Positions 38,403 to 46,772 of a DNA stretch of 64,000 nt are shown here, piece after piece; position 1 is the first letter of the stretch, and every line of letters starts with the position of its first letter. A program made the translations under genes and the position numbers. The notes below the pieces were generated by a model. That model searched no databases. It saw only the letters and a list, made by a program, of their open reading frames with translations, and was not told the origin of the DNA. Source of the DNA: Telmatospirillum sp. J64-1. Its GTDB lineage: Bacteria > Pseudomonadota > Alphaproteobacteria > Rhodospirillales > Magnetospirillaceae. Where the stretch lies: positions 94,703 to 158,702 of the forward strand of contig NZ_SBHN01000011.1 of the NCBI RefSeq assembly GCF_006980715.1. The letters are read 5' to 3'.

Positions 38403-39740
38403 ATGAATATGGATCCGGTGTTCACCGAACGTGATCAGGCTTTGGCGGAGGCCATCGACCACCTGCTGGCGGGCCGCTATCTGTCGGTGCCGGAAGGGAG
38501 CTGCCTGCTGACGCGCAAGCTGCACGAGCTTGCCCAGGTGCTGGAAGGCCGCGCACGGGAGACGCTGAGCTTCGGCGTCGACATCTCGGCCATCAACAAT
38601 GAAGCGGTGACGTCCGCCGCCGCCATGATGCGCCATGTGCGCGAGATGGATGGGCGCAGCCAGTCCATCGCCGCCGCGGCCGAGGAGATGGTGGCTTCGG
38701 TGGGCGAGATTTCGCGCAATGCCGATGCCGCCGCCCAGGATGCGCAGAATGCGCGCGAAGCGGCCGCCGAGGGACAGAATGCCGCCGATGCCGCCGTGCG
38801 GACGATGGAAAGCATCGCCCGGGCGGTCGAGGATGCCGCCGCCAAGGTGGACGGCCTGGCCGAGGCCTCGGCGCAGATCGGCGGCATCGTCAACCAGATT
38901 GAGGCCATCGCCAAGCAGACCAACCTGCTGGCGCTGAACGCCACCATCGAAGCGGCCCGTGCCGGCGAGGCGGGCAAGGGCTTCGCCGTGGTGGCGTCCG
39001 AGGTCAAGAACCTCGCCAACCAGACGGCCAAGGCCACGGTGGACATCCGCAACCGCATCGAGAACCTGCGGGCGGAGATGTCGGCCATCGTCGATTCCAT
39101 GCAGGAAGGCGCCGAGGCGGTGCAATCGGGCCAGGAGGTCATCGCCGCCACCGGCCAAGGTATGCGCGACGTGACCGAGCAGATCCACAACGTCTCGGCC
39201 AAGATCGAGGAGATTTCCGGCATCCTGGGCCAGCAGGCGCAGGCCACGGCCGAAGTGTCGGAAGGCATCGCCGTCATTGCCCGCATGTCGGGCGAAAGCG
39301 TCGAGGGCATCGGCGGGCTGATGGACGGCATGGACAAGGGCGAGGCGGTCGTCACCGAAGCCCTGGCCGCACTCGGCAAGCTGGAGATCCGCGACTTCCC
39401 GCTGCATGTGGCGAAGTCCGATCACATGGTCTGGCGCAAGCGTCTGGCCCAGATGATGGCGGGCCGTGTCCAACTCAGCGCGGAGGAACTGGCCGACCAT
39501 CATTCCTGCCAGCTGGGCAAATGGTATGAAGAGGCCAAGGATGCCGGGCTGAGCAGCCATCCCGCCTGGCAGGCGCTGGAGGCGCCCCATCGCGAGCTCC
39601 ATGCCAAGGGTGTCCAGGCCGCCCGCCTTCTGTCCCAGGGCAATCTGGAAGGCGCTCTGGCCTGCCTGCACGAGGTCGACAGGGCATCGGCCCAGGTGAT
39701 GCAGCATCTGGAAGAATTGCTGGCACGCCAGGGCGCGTGA
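38403..39740 (+). CDS. soluble methyl-accepting chemotaxis protein with C-terminal zinc-binding (CZB) domain
   Basis: A 445-aa receptor with no membrane segment. A short N-terminal helical part (1-60) leads into the MCP signalling coiled coil, with the tip [20 protein letters not shown] and [15 protein letters not shown]. The C-terminal CZB domain (about 335-440) carries the likely zinc ligands H341 (KSDHMVW), C369 ([10 protein letters not shown]), H396 and H400 (PHRELH). CZB receptors respond to zinc and, in some cases, to hypochlorite through the zinc-bound cysteine. It stands alone between serA and hisZ, with no che genes adjacent. Confidence 0.92.
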   Translation: MNMDPVFTERDQALAEAIDHLLAGRYLSVPEGSCLLTRKLHELAQVLEGRARETLSFGVDISAINNEAVTSAAAMMRHVREMDGRSQSIAAAAEEMVASVGEISRNADAAAQDAQNAREAAAEGQNAADAAVRTMESIARAVEDAAAKVDGLAEASAQIGGIVNQIEAIAKQTNLLALNATIEAARAGEAGKGFAVVASEVKNLANQTAKATVDIRNRIENLRAEMSAIVDSMQEGAEAVQSGQEVIAATGQGMRDVTEQIHNVSAKIEEISGILGQQAQATAEVSEGIAVIARMSGESVEGIGGLMDGMDKGEAVVTEALAALGKLEIRDFPLHVAKSDHMVWRKRLAQMMAGRVQLSAEELADHHSCQLGKWYEEAKDAGLSSHPAWQALEAPHRELHAKGVQAARLLSQGNLEGALACLHEVDRASAQVMQHLEELLARQGA

Positions 39741-39748
39741 CGGCCGAA

Positions 39749-39785
39749 GCTGAACGGCAGATGGCTTTTCCGTTTGCCGTTCAGC
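39749..39785 (+). terminator. hairpin after the soluble chemoreceptor gene
   Basis: GCTGAACGGCA (39749-39759) pairs with TGCCGTTCAGC (39775-39785); 11 bp with a 15-base loop. No U-tract follows, so terminator strength is uncertain. Confidence 0.5.
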
Positions 39786-39903
39786 GTCAAAAGCGCTAAA
39801 TCGGCGGATGCCCTGTGTCGGTTTCCCGGCTCGGGGTGATTCGGCCCGTCCGAGGCAACCTGCCTTGAGGCGCGCCAAGCAAGGGCATGACGAAAACGCC
39901 GCA

Positions 39904-41046
39904 ATGAACGATTACGCCAACAGGGCCCTCCTGCCCGCCGGGCTGCGCGACATCCTGCCGCCGGACGCCGCTTTCGAGGCCGAGATCGTCCAGCGTCTGA
40001 TGGGCTACTTTGCCGCCCAGGGCTACGAGCGCGTCAAGCCGCCGCTCATCGAATTCGAGGAAAGCCTGCTGACCGGCGTCGGCGCCGGCATGGCCGGGCA
40101 GACCTTCCGCATCATGGACCCGGTGTCGCAGCGCATGATGGGCGTGCGCGCCGACATGACCTTGCAGGTGGCGCGCATCGCCACCACCCGCCTGGGCAAT
40201 GCGCCGCGCCCCCTGCGCCTCAGCTATGCCGGGCAGGTGCTGCGGGTCAAGGGCAGCCAGCTGCGTCCCGAGCGCCAGTTCGGCCAGGCCGGGCTCGAAC
40301 TGATCGGCTCCGACTCGCCCGCCGCCGATGCCGAGGTGGTGGTACTGGCCGCCGAGGCCCTGGCGGAGTTGGGCCTGAGCGACGTCTCGGTGGACCTGAC
40401 CCTGCCGACGCTGGTTCCGGCGCTGTGCGCCGACCTCGACCTGGACGAGGCGACGATCGGTCGCCTGCGCGGGGCGCTGGATCACAAGGATGCCGCCCTG
40501 GTGGCCGCGATCCTGCCCGCGGCGGCGGCGAAAAGCTTCTGCGACCTGCTGCAGGCGGCGGGGCCCGCCGATCAGGCGCTGGCCGCCCTGCGCAGCATGT
40601 CCCTGCCGCGCGCGGCGGCGCATGAGCGCGACCGGCTGGCCGTGGTGGTCGAACTGGTGCGCAGCCACGCCCCCGGCCTCGCCCTGACGGTCGACCCGGT
40701 GGAGAACCGGGGCTATGAATATCATTCGGGCGTGTCCTTCACGATTTTCTCGCGCCGGGCCATCGCCGAACTGGGGCGAGGCGGGCGCTATCTCGCCGAT
40801 GGCGACGAACCCGCCACCGGGGTGACGCTGTTCATGGATACGGTGCAGGCGGTTCTGCCCGCGCCGGCGGCCGAGCGCCGCGTCTTCCTGCCTTTCGGTA
40901 CCGCGCGCGAGGTTTCGGCCCGCCTGCGCGGCGAAGGCTGGGTGACGGTGGCCGGGCTGGAAGAGGTGGCCGATCCGCGCGCCGAGGCGCGGCGGCTGAA
41001 TTGCGGCCATCTGGTGATGGCCGATCGGGTGATTGAGACGGAATAG
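39904..41046 (+). CDS. hisZ: ATP phosphoribosyltransferase regulatory subunit
   Basis: HisRS-like paralogue needed for activity of short-form HisG in histidine synthesis; 380 aa. It begins LLPAGLRDILPPDAAFEAEI. The class II synthetase-like core includes QRMMGVRADMTLQVARI, LRLSYAGQVLR and the HisS-type GYEYHSGVSFTIF. It lacks the tRNA-binding domain of HisRS. ATG 39904 was preferred to the longer frame from 39808, whose first 32 residues look non-coding. hisG is not in the window; hisZ-purA is a common alphaproteobacterial pair (18-base gap). Confidence 0.9.
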   Translation: MNDYANRALLPAGLRDILPPDAAFEAEIVQRLMGYFAAQGYERVKPPLIEFEESLLTGVGAGMAGQTFRIMDPVSQRMMGVRADMTLQVARIATTRLGNAPRPLRLSYAGQVLRVKGSQLRPERQFGQAGLELIGSDSPAADAEVVVLAAEALAELGLSDVSVDLTLPTLVPALCADLDLDEATIGRLRGALDHKDAALVAAILPAAAAKSFCDLLQAAGPADQALAALRSMSLPRAAAHERDRLAVVVELVRSHAPGLALTVDPVENRGYEYHSGVSFTIFSRRAIAELGRGGRYLADGDEPATGVTLFMDTVQAVLPAPAAERRVFLPFGTAREVSARLRGEGWVTVAGLEEVADPRAEARRLNCGHLVMADRVIETE

Positions 41047-41064
41047 GCTGGAGTCCGGGAAAAG

Positions 41065-42354
41065 ATGGCGAATGTTGCGGTAGTGGGCTCCCAGTGGGGC
41101 GACGAAGGCAAGGGCAAGGTCGTCGATTGGCTCTCCGAAAGGGCCGACGTGGTGGTGCGCTTCCAGGGCGGCCATAATGCCGGCCATACCCTGGTCATCA
41201 ACGGCGTCACCTACAAGCTGAGCCTGCTGCCTTCGGGCGTGGTGCGCGGCAAGCTGTCGATCATCGGCAATGGCGTGGTCATCGACCCCTGGGCGCTGCT
41301 CAAGGAGATCGAGTCGATCCGCGAAAAGGGCGTGGACATCACCCCCGAGACGCTGAAGATTGCCGAGAACGCGGCGCTGATCCTGCCGCTGCACGGCCAT
41401 CTGGACCGTGCCCGCGAGGAAGCCAGCGGCGCCGGCAAGATCGGCACCACCGGCCGCGGCATCGGCCCGGCCTACGAGGACAAGGTGGGCCGCCGCGCCA
41501 TCCGCATCTGCGACCTCGCCGATGAGGGCGTGATGGAGATGAAGCTCGAGCGCATGCTCGCCCATCACAACGCGCTGCTGCGCGGCCTGGGCGCGCCGGA
41601 AGCCGATGGCGAAGAGATCATGCGCTCGCTGAAGGAGATCGCGCCCAAGATCCTGCCCTTCGCCGACGTGGTGTGGAAGCGCCTGGAAGAGGTGCGCCGC
41701 GACAACAAGCGCATCCTGTTCGAGGGTGCCCAGGGCGCCATGCTGGACGTCGATCACGGCACCTATCCCTTCGTCACCTCGTCCAACACCGTCTCGGGCG
41801 CGGCCGCATCCGGTTCGGGCGTCGGTCCGGGGCAGGTGGGCTATGTGCTGGGCATCACCAAGGCCTATACCACCCGCGTCGGTTCCGGGCCGTTCCCGAC
41901 CGAGCTGCATGACGAGGTGGGCCGGGGCCTGGGCGAGCGCGGCCATGAATTCGGCACCGTGACGGGCCGTGCCCGCCGCTGTGGCTGGTTCGACGCCGTG
42001 CTGGTGCGGCAGACCGTCAAGGTCGGCGGCATCCAGGGCATCGCCTTGACCAAGCTGGACGTGCTGGACGGCATGGACGAGTTGAAGATCTGCACCGGCT
42101 ATCGTTGCGGCGACAAGGTCTATGACCATCTTCCGGCATCGATGGCCGCCCAGGCCGCCATCGAGCCGATCTATGAAAGCATGGAAGGCTGGAAGGAAAG
42201 CACCCGCGGGGCGCGTTCCTGGGTCGATCTGCCGGCCACCGCCATCAAGTATATCCGCCGTGTCGAGGAATTGATCGAGGCCCCGGTGGCGCTGCTCTCC
42301 ACCAGCCCCGAGCGCGAGGACACCATCCTGGTCCACGATCCTTTCGCCAATTGA
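41065..42354 (+). CDS. purA: adenylosuccinate synthetase
   Basis: GTP-dependent IMP plus aspartate to adenylosuccinate; 429 aa, dimeric cytoplasmic enzyme. N-terminal [18 protein letters not shown] carries the catalytic D13; [12 protein letters not shown] carries H41. Further: [51 protein letters not shown] and [12 protein letters not shown] 41065 lies 18 bases after hisZ. A very stable hairpin follows. Confidence 0.97.
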   Translation: MANVAVVGSQWGDEGKGKVVDWLSERADVVVRFQGGHNAGHTLVINGVTYKLSLLPSGVVRGKLSIIGNGVVIDPWALLKEIESIREKGVDITPETLKIAENAALILPLHGHLDRAREEASGAGKIGTTGRGIGPAYEDKVGRRAIRICDLADEGVMEMKLERMLAHHNALLRGLGAPEADGEEIMRSLKEIAPKILPFADVVWKRLEEVRRDNKRILFEGAQGAMLDVDHGTYPFVTSSNTVSGAAASGSGVGPGQVGYVLGITKAYTTRVGSGPFPTELHDEVGRGLGERGHEFGTVTGRARRCGWFDAVLVRQTVKVGGIQGIALTKLDVLDGMDELKICTGYRCGDKVYDHLPASMAAQAAIEPIYESMEGWKESTRGARSWVDLPATAIKYIRRVEELIEAPVALLSTSPEREDTILVHDPFAN

Positions 42355-42372
42355 GCGAGTGGTCTTCATCTT

Positions 42373-42416
42373 TAACGGGCGGTGGCGGTGCTTGTAAGCA
42401 AAGCCACCGCCCGTTA
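42373..42416 (+). terminator. long terminator-like hairpin after purA
   Basis: TAACGGGCGGTGGC (42373-42386) pairs perfectly with 42403-42416, and an inner TGCT/AGCA stem tops it. It is the longest stem in the window. No U-run follows (GAGTGCTAAAAGG). Confidence 0.65.
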
Positions 42417-42473
42417 GAGTGCTAAAAGGTTAGTCGTGGCGCAGAAGGCGCTGCAAAGAAAACGGCGAGGGGT

Positions 42474-44513
42474 ATGGCAGAACTCGCTTCGGCGCCGATG
42501 CAGGAAGACGCAAATGCTGGTGGAACGGTCGTTCTGCGCGACCGCTATTACATCCATGCCGGTTCGCCGCTTCCCGATCTGGATACACCCAGTGCGCAGG
42601 CTTTCGTCGTCGAAGACCGGCGCGATTCCGCGCGTCTGCTCTATGCCCTGATTTGCCGCCCCGATCTGCCGCCGCGCGTCAACGTGATGCGGGCCTTGAA
42701 AGGGGTGCAGAATCCCGGTCTCCAGACCCTGGTGGAATGGGGCGTGGTGCCCTGGGCACCGGTCGGCCGTAATTGCATGGCCGTGGTCTATGAACGCCCC
42801 ATGGGCGGCCGGGTGATGACCAGCCTCACCGCCGAAATCAAGCGGGTCGAGGAACACGAAGTGACTCGGCGCATGCTGACGCCGATCATCGGCGCCTTGC
42901 GCGAACTGAATTCCCGTGCGGTGACCCATCGGGCCATCCGCCCGACCAACATGTATTACATGGATGCCGACCGCGAGCGTATCGTGCTCGGCGATTGCGT
43001 CACTGCACCGCCCGCCTATGACCAGCCGCTGCTGTTCGAGCCGGTGGAATCGGGGATGTCGCTGCCTTTCGGCCGGGGCAGCGGCAATTACGGCGACGAT
43101 CTCTACGCCCTGGGGGCCTCGCTGGTCCTGCTGCTGCTGGGGCGCAACCCGGTCGCCCATCTGACAGACGAGCAACTGCTCAAGCAGAAGATCGTCTATG
43201 GCAGCTATGTCGCCCTGGTCGGCGACCAGCGCCTGCCCATCAGCATGATCGAGCTTCTGCGCGGCGTGTTGTGCGACGATCCGCATGAACGCTGGAAGCT
43301 GGATTCGCTGGATCTGTGGCTCAGCGGGCGGCGTCTCAGCCCCCTCCAGACCAAGCTGGAGAAGCGCACCCAGCGTGCCTTCGTCTTCAACGGCAAGGAA
43401 TACAGCACCTCGCGGGAACTGGCGATGGCCTTCGTCCGCCGCTGGGACGACGCCATTCCGCTGGTCCTCGAGGGCAAGCTGGAAATCTGGATGCGCCGCG
43501 CCATCGAGGACAAGGAACGCGCCGACCAGATCGCCGCCGCCGTGCGCAATGCCGCCGGTTCGCCCGGCGACCGTCGCATCGCCCTGGACGTGATGCTGGC
43601 CCGCGTCTGCATCCTGCTCGATCCCCTGGCGCCGATCCGCTACAAGGGGCTGGCGATGATGCCCGACGGCTTCGGCTCGGCGCTTGCCGTGCTGATGAGC
43701 CAGCAATCATCGGATATCCGCCTGTTCACCGAGATGATCCAGCGGGAAATCCCCAAGCTGTGGTTCGAGACCCGTGCGGCCTACGATCCCGATCATTCGG
43801 TGATGCAGAGCAGCTTCCGCGACCTCAAGGAGCAATTGGTCCGGCCCGGCCTCGGCTTCGGCCTGGAACGTTGCCTGTACGAGATGAACGAGGCGCTGGC
43901 CTGCCAGAGCCCGTTGATCGCCCAGGATTACGTGGTGGAAATCCGCGACCTGCTGCCGGCGCTCAACAATGCCGCCAAGCGGGCCGACGGCAAGACGCTG
44001 CCGGTGGACCGCCATGTGGCGGCCTTCATCGTCGCCCGTTTCAAGTACGACCTGGAGAAGGCTCTGACCGTCCTCAACGAGGACACGCCGGACCGGCAGC
44101 TGGTCGGCATGCTCAGCCTGCTGGCCCTGCTGCAATGGCGGCTGGGGCCCGAGACGCTGTTCGGCCTGACCAGCTGGATCGGCGGGCTGACAGGGCCGAT
44201 CATCGCCAGCTTCCACAGCCGCGAGACGCGGCGCATGCTGGAGCGGGAAATTCCCCGCCTGGTGCGCAAGGGCAGCCTGATCGAGTTGTTCCGCCTGTTG
44301 GACAACACCGAAGAGCGCCAGAAGGATGAATACGGTTTCCAGCAGGCCCGCGCGCAATATGCCGCCGCCAGCGCCGAGATCTCTGAACTGGATTCCAGCG
44401 GTGAAGAGCGTGATGCCTTTGCCCTGCGCGTTGGACAACAGACGGCGGCATTGACCAGTGTGCTGATCGCATTGGCCACGATGTCGATCCTGGTCATCAT
44501 GAAGGTGTGGTGA
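42474..44513 (+). CDS. tail-anchored protein-kinase-like protein, probable pseudokinase
   Basis: A 679-aa protein of undescribed function. Residues about 20-285 follow the bacterial Ser/Thr kinase fold: subdomain VIb reads HRAIRPTN (152-159) instead of HRD-x-K-P-x-N, so the catalytic Asp is Ala154 and the Lys is Arg156. The DFG triad reads D174-C-V. GNYGDDLYALGASLVLLLLG matches subdomains VIII-IX. No glycine-rich loop or VAIK lysine is evident. The region 285-640 is helical with no family I recognise. The extreme C-terminus (about 655-678, ALTSVLIALATMSILVIMKV) is one TM segment, giving a cytoplasmic protein anchored by its tail. The next gene follows 2 bases later. Confidence 0.8.
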   Translation: MAELASAPMQEDANAGGTVVLRDRYYIHAGSPLPDLDTPSAQAFVVEDRRDSARLLYALICRPDLPPRVNVMRALKGVQNPGLQTLVEWGVVPWAPVGRNCMAVVYERPMGGRVMTSLTAEIKRVEEHEVTRRMLTPIIGALRELNSRAVTHRAIRPTNMYYMDADRERIVLGDCVTAPPAYDQPLLFEPVESGMSLPFGRGSGNYGDDLYALGASLVLLLLGRNPVAHLTDEQLLKQKIVYGSYVALVGDQRLPISMIELLRGVLCDDPHERWKLDSLDLWLSGRRLSPLQTKLEKRTQRAFVFNGKEYSTSRELAMAFVRRWDDAIPLVLEGKLEIWMRRAIEDKERADQIAAAVRNAAGSPGDRRIALDVMLARVCILLDPLAPIRYKGLAMMPDGFGSALAVLMSQQSSDIRLFTEMIQREIPKLWFETRAAYDPDHSVMQSSFRDLKEQLVRPGLGFGLERCLYEMNEALACQSPLIAQDYVVEIRDLLPALNNAAKRADGKTLPVDRHVAAFIVARFKYDLEKALTVLNEDTPDRQLVGMLSLLALLQWRLGPETLFGLTSWIGGLTGPIIASFHSRETRRMLEREIPRLVRKGSLIELFRLLDNTEERQKDEYGFQQARAQYAAASAEISELDSSGEERDAFALRVGQQTAALTSVLIALATMSILVIMKVW

Positions 44514-44515
44514 AG

Positions 44516-44998
44516 ATGGCGGCCAAGCAGCAGGCAAAGGCGCGCGGCGGGCAACAGCGCACGCAGGGCGGGGGAATGCGCTGGATCATGATGCTGGCCG
44601 TGACGGCGGCCGTGCCCTTTTCCCTGCCGACCATCCTGCTGCTGTTCGTCGGCCTGCTGCCGACCCTGGTTGCGGCCCTGGTCGATCGCGGTCCCAACCG
44701 CTATGCCTGGCTGTGCGTGGGCGGGTTGAACCTGTCGGGCGTCGCGCCCTTCCTGTTCGGCCTGTGGTTCTCGGGACACAGCATGTCGGCGGCCCTCGAC
44801 ATCCTGTTCGACGTCTTTCCGCTGATCGTCATGTACGGCTCGGCCGCCATCGGCTGGCTGCTCTACAGGGCCATGCCGCCGGTGGTGGGGGCCCTGCTGG
44901 CCTTGCGGGCGCAACGCCGCGTGACGGTGCTGCGCAACGAACAGCGCCGTCTGGTCGAGGCCTGGGGCGAGGACGTGGCCGAGGAAGAGGTGGGCTGA
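44516..44998 (+). CDS. small multi-pass membrane protein paired with the pseudokinase
   Basis: A 160-aa protein I do not recognise. A basic N-terminus (KQQAKARGGQQR) is followed by hydrophobic segments at about 22-52 (MMLAVTAAVPFSLPTILLLF and onward), 60-85 (YAWLCVGGLNLSGVAPFLFG) and 95-125 (ILFDVFPLIVMYGSAAIGWL). A basic/acidic cytoplasmic tail ends in EDVAEEEVG. ATG 44516 is 2 bases past the pseudokinase stop; GTG 44507 in the same frame is an alternative. Close coupling suggests a two-protein membrane complex. A strong terminator follows. Confidence 0.75.
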   Translation: MAAKQQAKARGGQQRTQGGGMRWIMMLAVTAAVPFSLPTILLLFVGLLPTLVAALVDRGPNRYAWLCVGGLNLSGVAPFLFGLWFSGHSMSAALDILFDVFPLIVMYGSAAIGWLLYRAMPPVVGALLALRAQRRVTVLRNEQRRLVEAWGEDVAEEEVG

Positions 44999-45029
44999 CC
45001 GTCCCTTGCAGGATGGTGAAAAGGAAAAT

Positions 45030-45060
45030 GGCCGGCACTTGGGAGTGCCGGCCTTTTTTT
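45030..45060. terminator. strong Rho-independent terminator (bidirectional)
   Basis: GGCCGGCACT (45030-45039) / AGTGCCGGCC (45044-45053), loop TGGG, followed by seven Ts (45054-45060). On the minus strand the hairpin is followed by ATTTTCC, so it can also stop the convergent response-regulator transcript. Confidence 0.92.
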
Positions 45061-45081
45061 ATGTTCCCTGGGATAACGGGA

Positions 45082-45756
45082 TCAGGCCGGAGTGGTGCTG
45101 TTCTGGCGGAAGAAGCTGCGGTTGGCGGCGATGGCCGCCTGGGTGCGGTTGTTGACCCCCAGCTTCTTCATGATGGATTTCACATGCACCTTCACCGTGC
45201 CTTCCAGCATGCCCAGTGAGCGGGCGATCTCCTTGTTGGAATAGCCCAGTGTCAGAAGTTTCAGCACCTGCGTTTCACGCGGGGTGAGTGACTTGAAGTC
45301 GGGATTGAAATCGCTGCTTTCTTCCAGTGGCGAACCTTCGTATTCCGCTTCCAGTTCCTCGGCCGCGACGGCCTGGGCCGGGATGTAGAGCTCCCCGGAC
45401 AGGACCAGCGGCAGGACATGCTTCAGGATCTCGCCGTTGGAGGATTTGAGGATGAAGCCACGTGCGCCGGCATCGATGGCCGCACGAATGGTGGAACGCT
45501 GCCGTGACCCGGAAACAATGACAACCGGCACGTCAGGCAGGGTATCGATATACTGCTTCAACTCGCTGATACCGTTCAGGCCGGGCATCTGCAGGTCAAG
45601 CAGGATAAGGTCAAGACCCTCCGTCTCATGGGCTAGCTTACGGGCTTCGTCCGCGCCGCTCGCCTGGATGATGGTGACGTCGTTGTAAAGACTTTCTAGA
45701 GCCAGCTTGATTCCGTAACGGAACAACGCATGGTCATCGGCTATCAGGACTACCAC
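45082..45756 (-). CDS. NarL/FixJ-family response regulator
   Basis: A 224-aa two-component regulator. The receiver domain (1-120) has acidic residues D7-D8, phospho-acceptor D54 (LILLDLQMPGLNG), S82 (VIVSGS) and K104 (GFILKSS). A linker of about 30 residues precedes the LuxR-type HTH (about 155-215: LTPRETQVLKLLTLGYSNKE then IARSLGMLEGTVKVHV). GTG 45756 is the start; GAGG lies 8-11 bases upstream. No sensor kinase is adjacent; the orphan kinase at 9374 is a candidate only in the loosest sense. The upstream gap holds ATACCAA repeats that could be binding sites. Confidence 0.9.
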   Translation of the reverse strand: MVVLIADDHALFRYGIKLALESLYNDVTIIQASGADEARKLAHETEGLDLILLDLQMPGLNGISELKQYIDTLPDVPVVIVSGSRQRSTIRAAIDAGARGFILKSSNGEILKHVLPLVLSGELYIPAQAVAAEELEAEYEGSPLEESSDFNPDFKSLTPRETQVLKLLTLGYSNKEIARSLGMLEGTVKVHVKSIMKKLGVNNRTQAAIAANRSFFRQNSTTPA

Positions 45757-45849
45757 AGGACTTGCCTCGTATTCGCTCGTGCCGCCAGACGGATATACCG
45801 TGGAATGCAGCGATAATTTAATCCATCTTTTGGACTCTAACGCTGAAGG

Positions 45850-45955
45850 TATACCAAGTTCGAAAGGACTGCTCTTCCGCTATACCAAGCCGGGGGGAGC
45901 TTCGATGCGTCCTATCAATCAAGGTTTCCCGTCTTCCTCGGCGTCATTTGGTATC
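45850..45955. promoter_or_regulatory. repeated ATACCAA motifs upstream of the NarL-type regulator
   Basis: TATACCAAG occurs at 45850-45858 and 45881-45889 (31 bases apart, about three helical turns), and the inverted form TTTGGTATC occurs near 45947-45955. The first sits within a GGTATACC palindrome. The rest of the 275-base gap (45757-46031) is less GC-rich than its surroundings and holds no gene I can support. Confidence 0.35.
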
Positions 45956-46031
45956 TTTCGGCTGCAAATCAATCGCTGGAGAGAGAGCCCGAAAGGTCTT
46001 ACCCGTTCGCGCGGGGGCCTTACTACGGCAG

Positions 46032-46772
46032 TTATAGAGTATTTTTCTCGGGTATATGGCTCCAACGGACATCGGCGCGGATCGGAAGATGATCCGAAGC
46101 GAGTCGCGATAAAGGTGTGGAATAGGCACTCAAACGAAGTAGGCCATGGGCCGGCCAGATCCACATGCGGTCCAGCGGCAGCATCGGAAAGCGTGACGGA
46201 AAGGTGCGGGGCGCCAGGGCCCGGCCGAAGCGCCGGTTGAGGCTGCGCAAGGCCCCGCCCGTGGGCCGCCATTCGTTGAAATCTCCAAGGATTACCATGG
46301 GCATGGCCTCTCCTTGCTCTTCCACGTGATGGATCAGGCGGCGTACCTGGAGACGCCGTTCCGCCGCCCGCAGGCCGAGATGCGTGACGATGACGCGCAC
46401 GGTGCGGTTGCCCGCATCCAGCTCGACATCCAGCAGGCCCCGGGGCTCGAAATTGCGCACGCTTAGGTCGCCTCGCCGAATCTTCCGGATGGGCAGGCGG
46501 GTGAGAAGGGCATTGCCCATGCTTCCGCGATGATCGTGGAGGTTGGGGCTCGACACTGCCCTCATGCCTAGGCTTTCTGCCAAGAAGTCTAGTTGGGAAT
46601 AACCGTCTACGGTCAGATGGGTGTCGACTTCTTGCAGCCCCACCACGTCGCAATCCAAAGCGCGAAGAACCTCCGCGACACGCTCGGGACGGTATTTGCG
46701 GTCGGTGCCCCAGCAGCGATGGATGTTGTAGCTGCCGAAGGAAAGGTGGGGCGCGCTTGCCGCTTCCGTCAT
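46032..46772 (-). CDS. endonuclease/exonuclease/phosphatase-family protein (YbhP-like)
   Basis: A 246-aa EEP-fold metal-dependent phosphodiesterase. Motifs: FGSYNIHRCWGTD (metal Asn), DVVGLQEVD (metal Glu near residue 46), VTHLGLRAAERR, ILGDFNEWRP (catalytic Asp/Asn) and SDHLPIRADV (C-terminal Asp-His pair). No signal peptide. The start was placed at the ATG overlapping the stop of the upstream PLD gene (ATGA); the longer frame to 46829 lacks support. In E. coli the homologous ybhP sits next to clsB, a PLD-type cardiolipin synthase, which supports a lipid-related role over a DNA role. Confidence 0.82.
   Translation of the reverse strand: MTEAASAPHLSFGSYNIHRCWGTDRKYRPERVAEVLRALDCDVVGLQEVDTHLTVDGYSQLDFLAESLGMRAVSSPNLHDHRGSMGNALLTRLPIRKIRRGDLSVRNFEPRGLLDVELDAGNRTVRVIVTHLGLRAAERRLQVRRLIHHVEEQGEAMPMVILGDFNEWRPTGGALRSLNRRFGRALAPRTFPSRFPMLPLDRMWIWPAHGLLRLSAYSTPLSRLASDHLPIRADVRWSHIPEKNTL

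Noticed and set aside
45779..46240. 153-aa plus-strand open frame upstream of the NarL-type regulator
   Set aside because: It overlaps the 3' end of the EEP gene on the other strand, has no ribosome site and no recognisable features.
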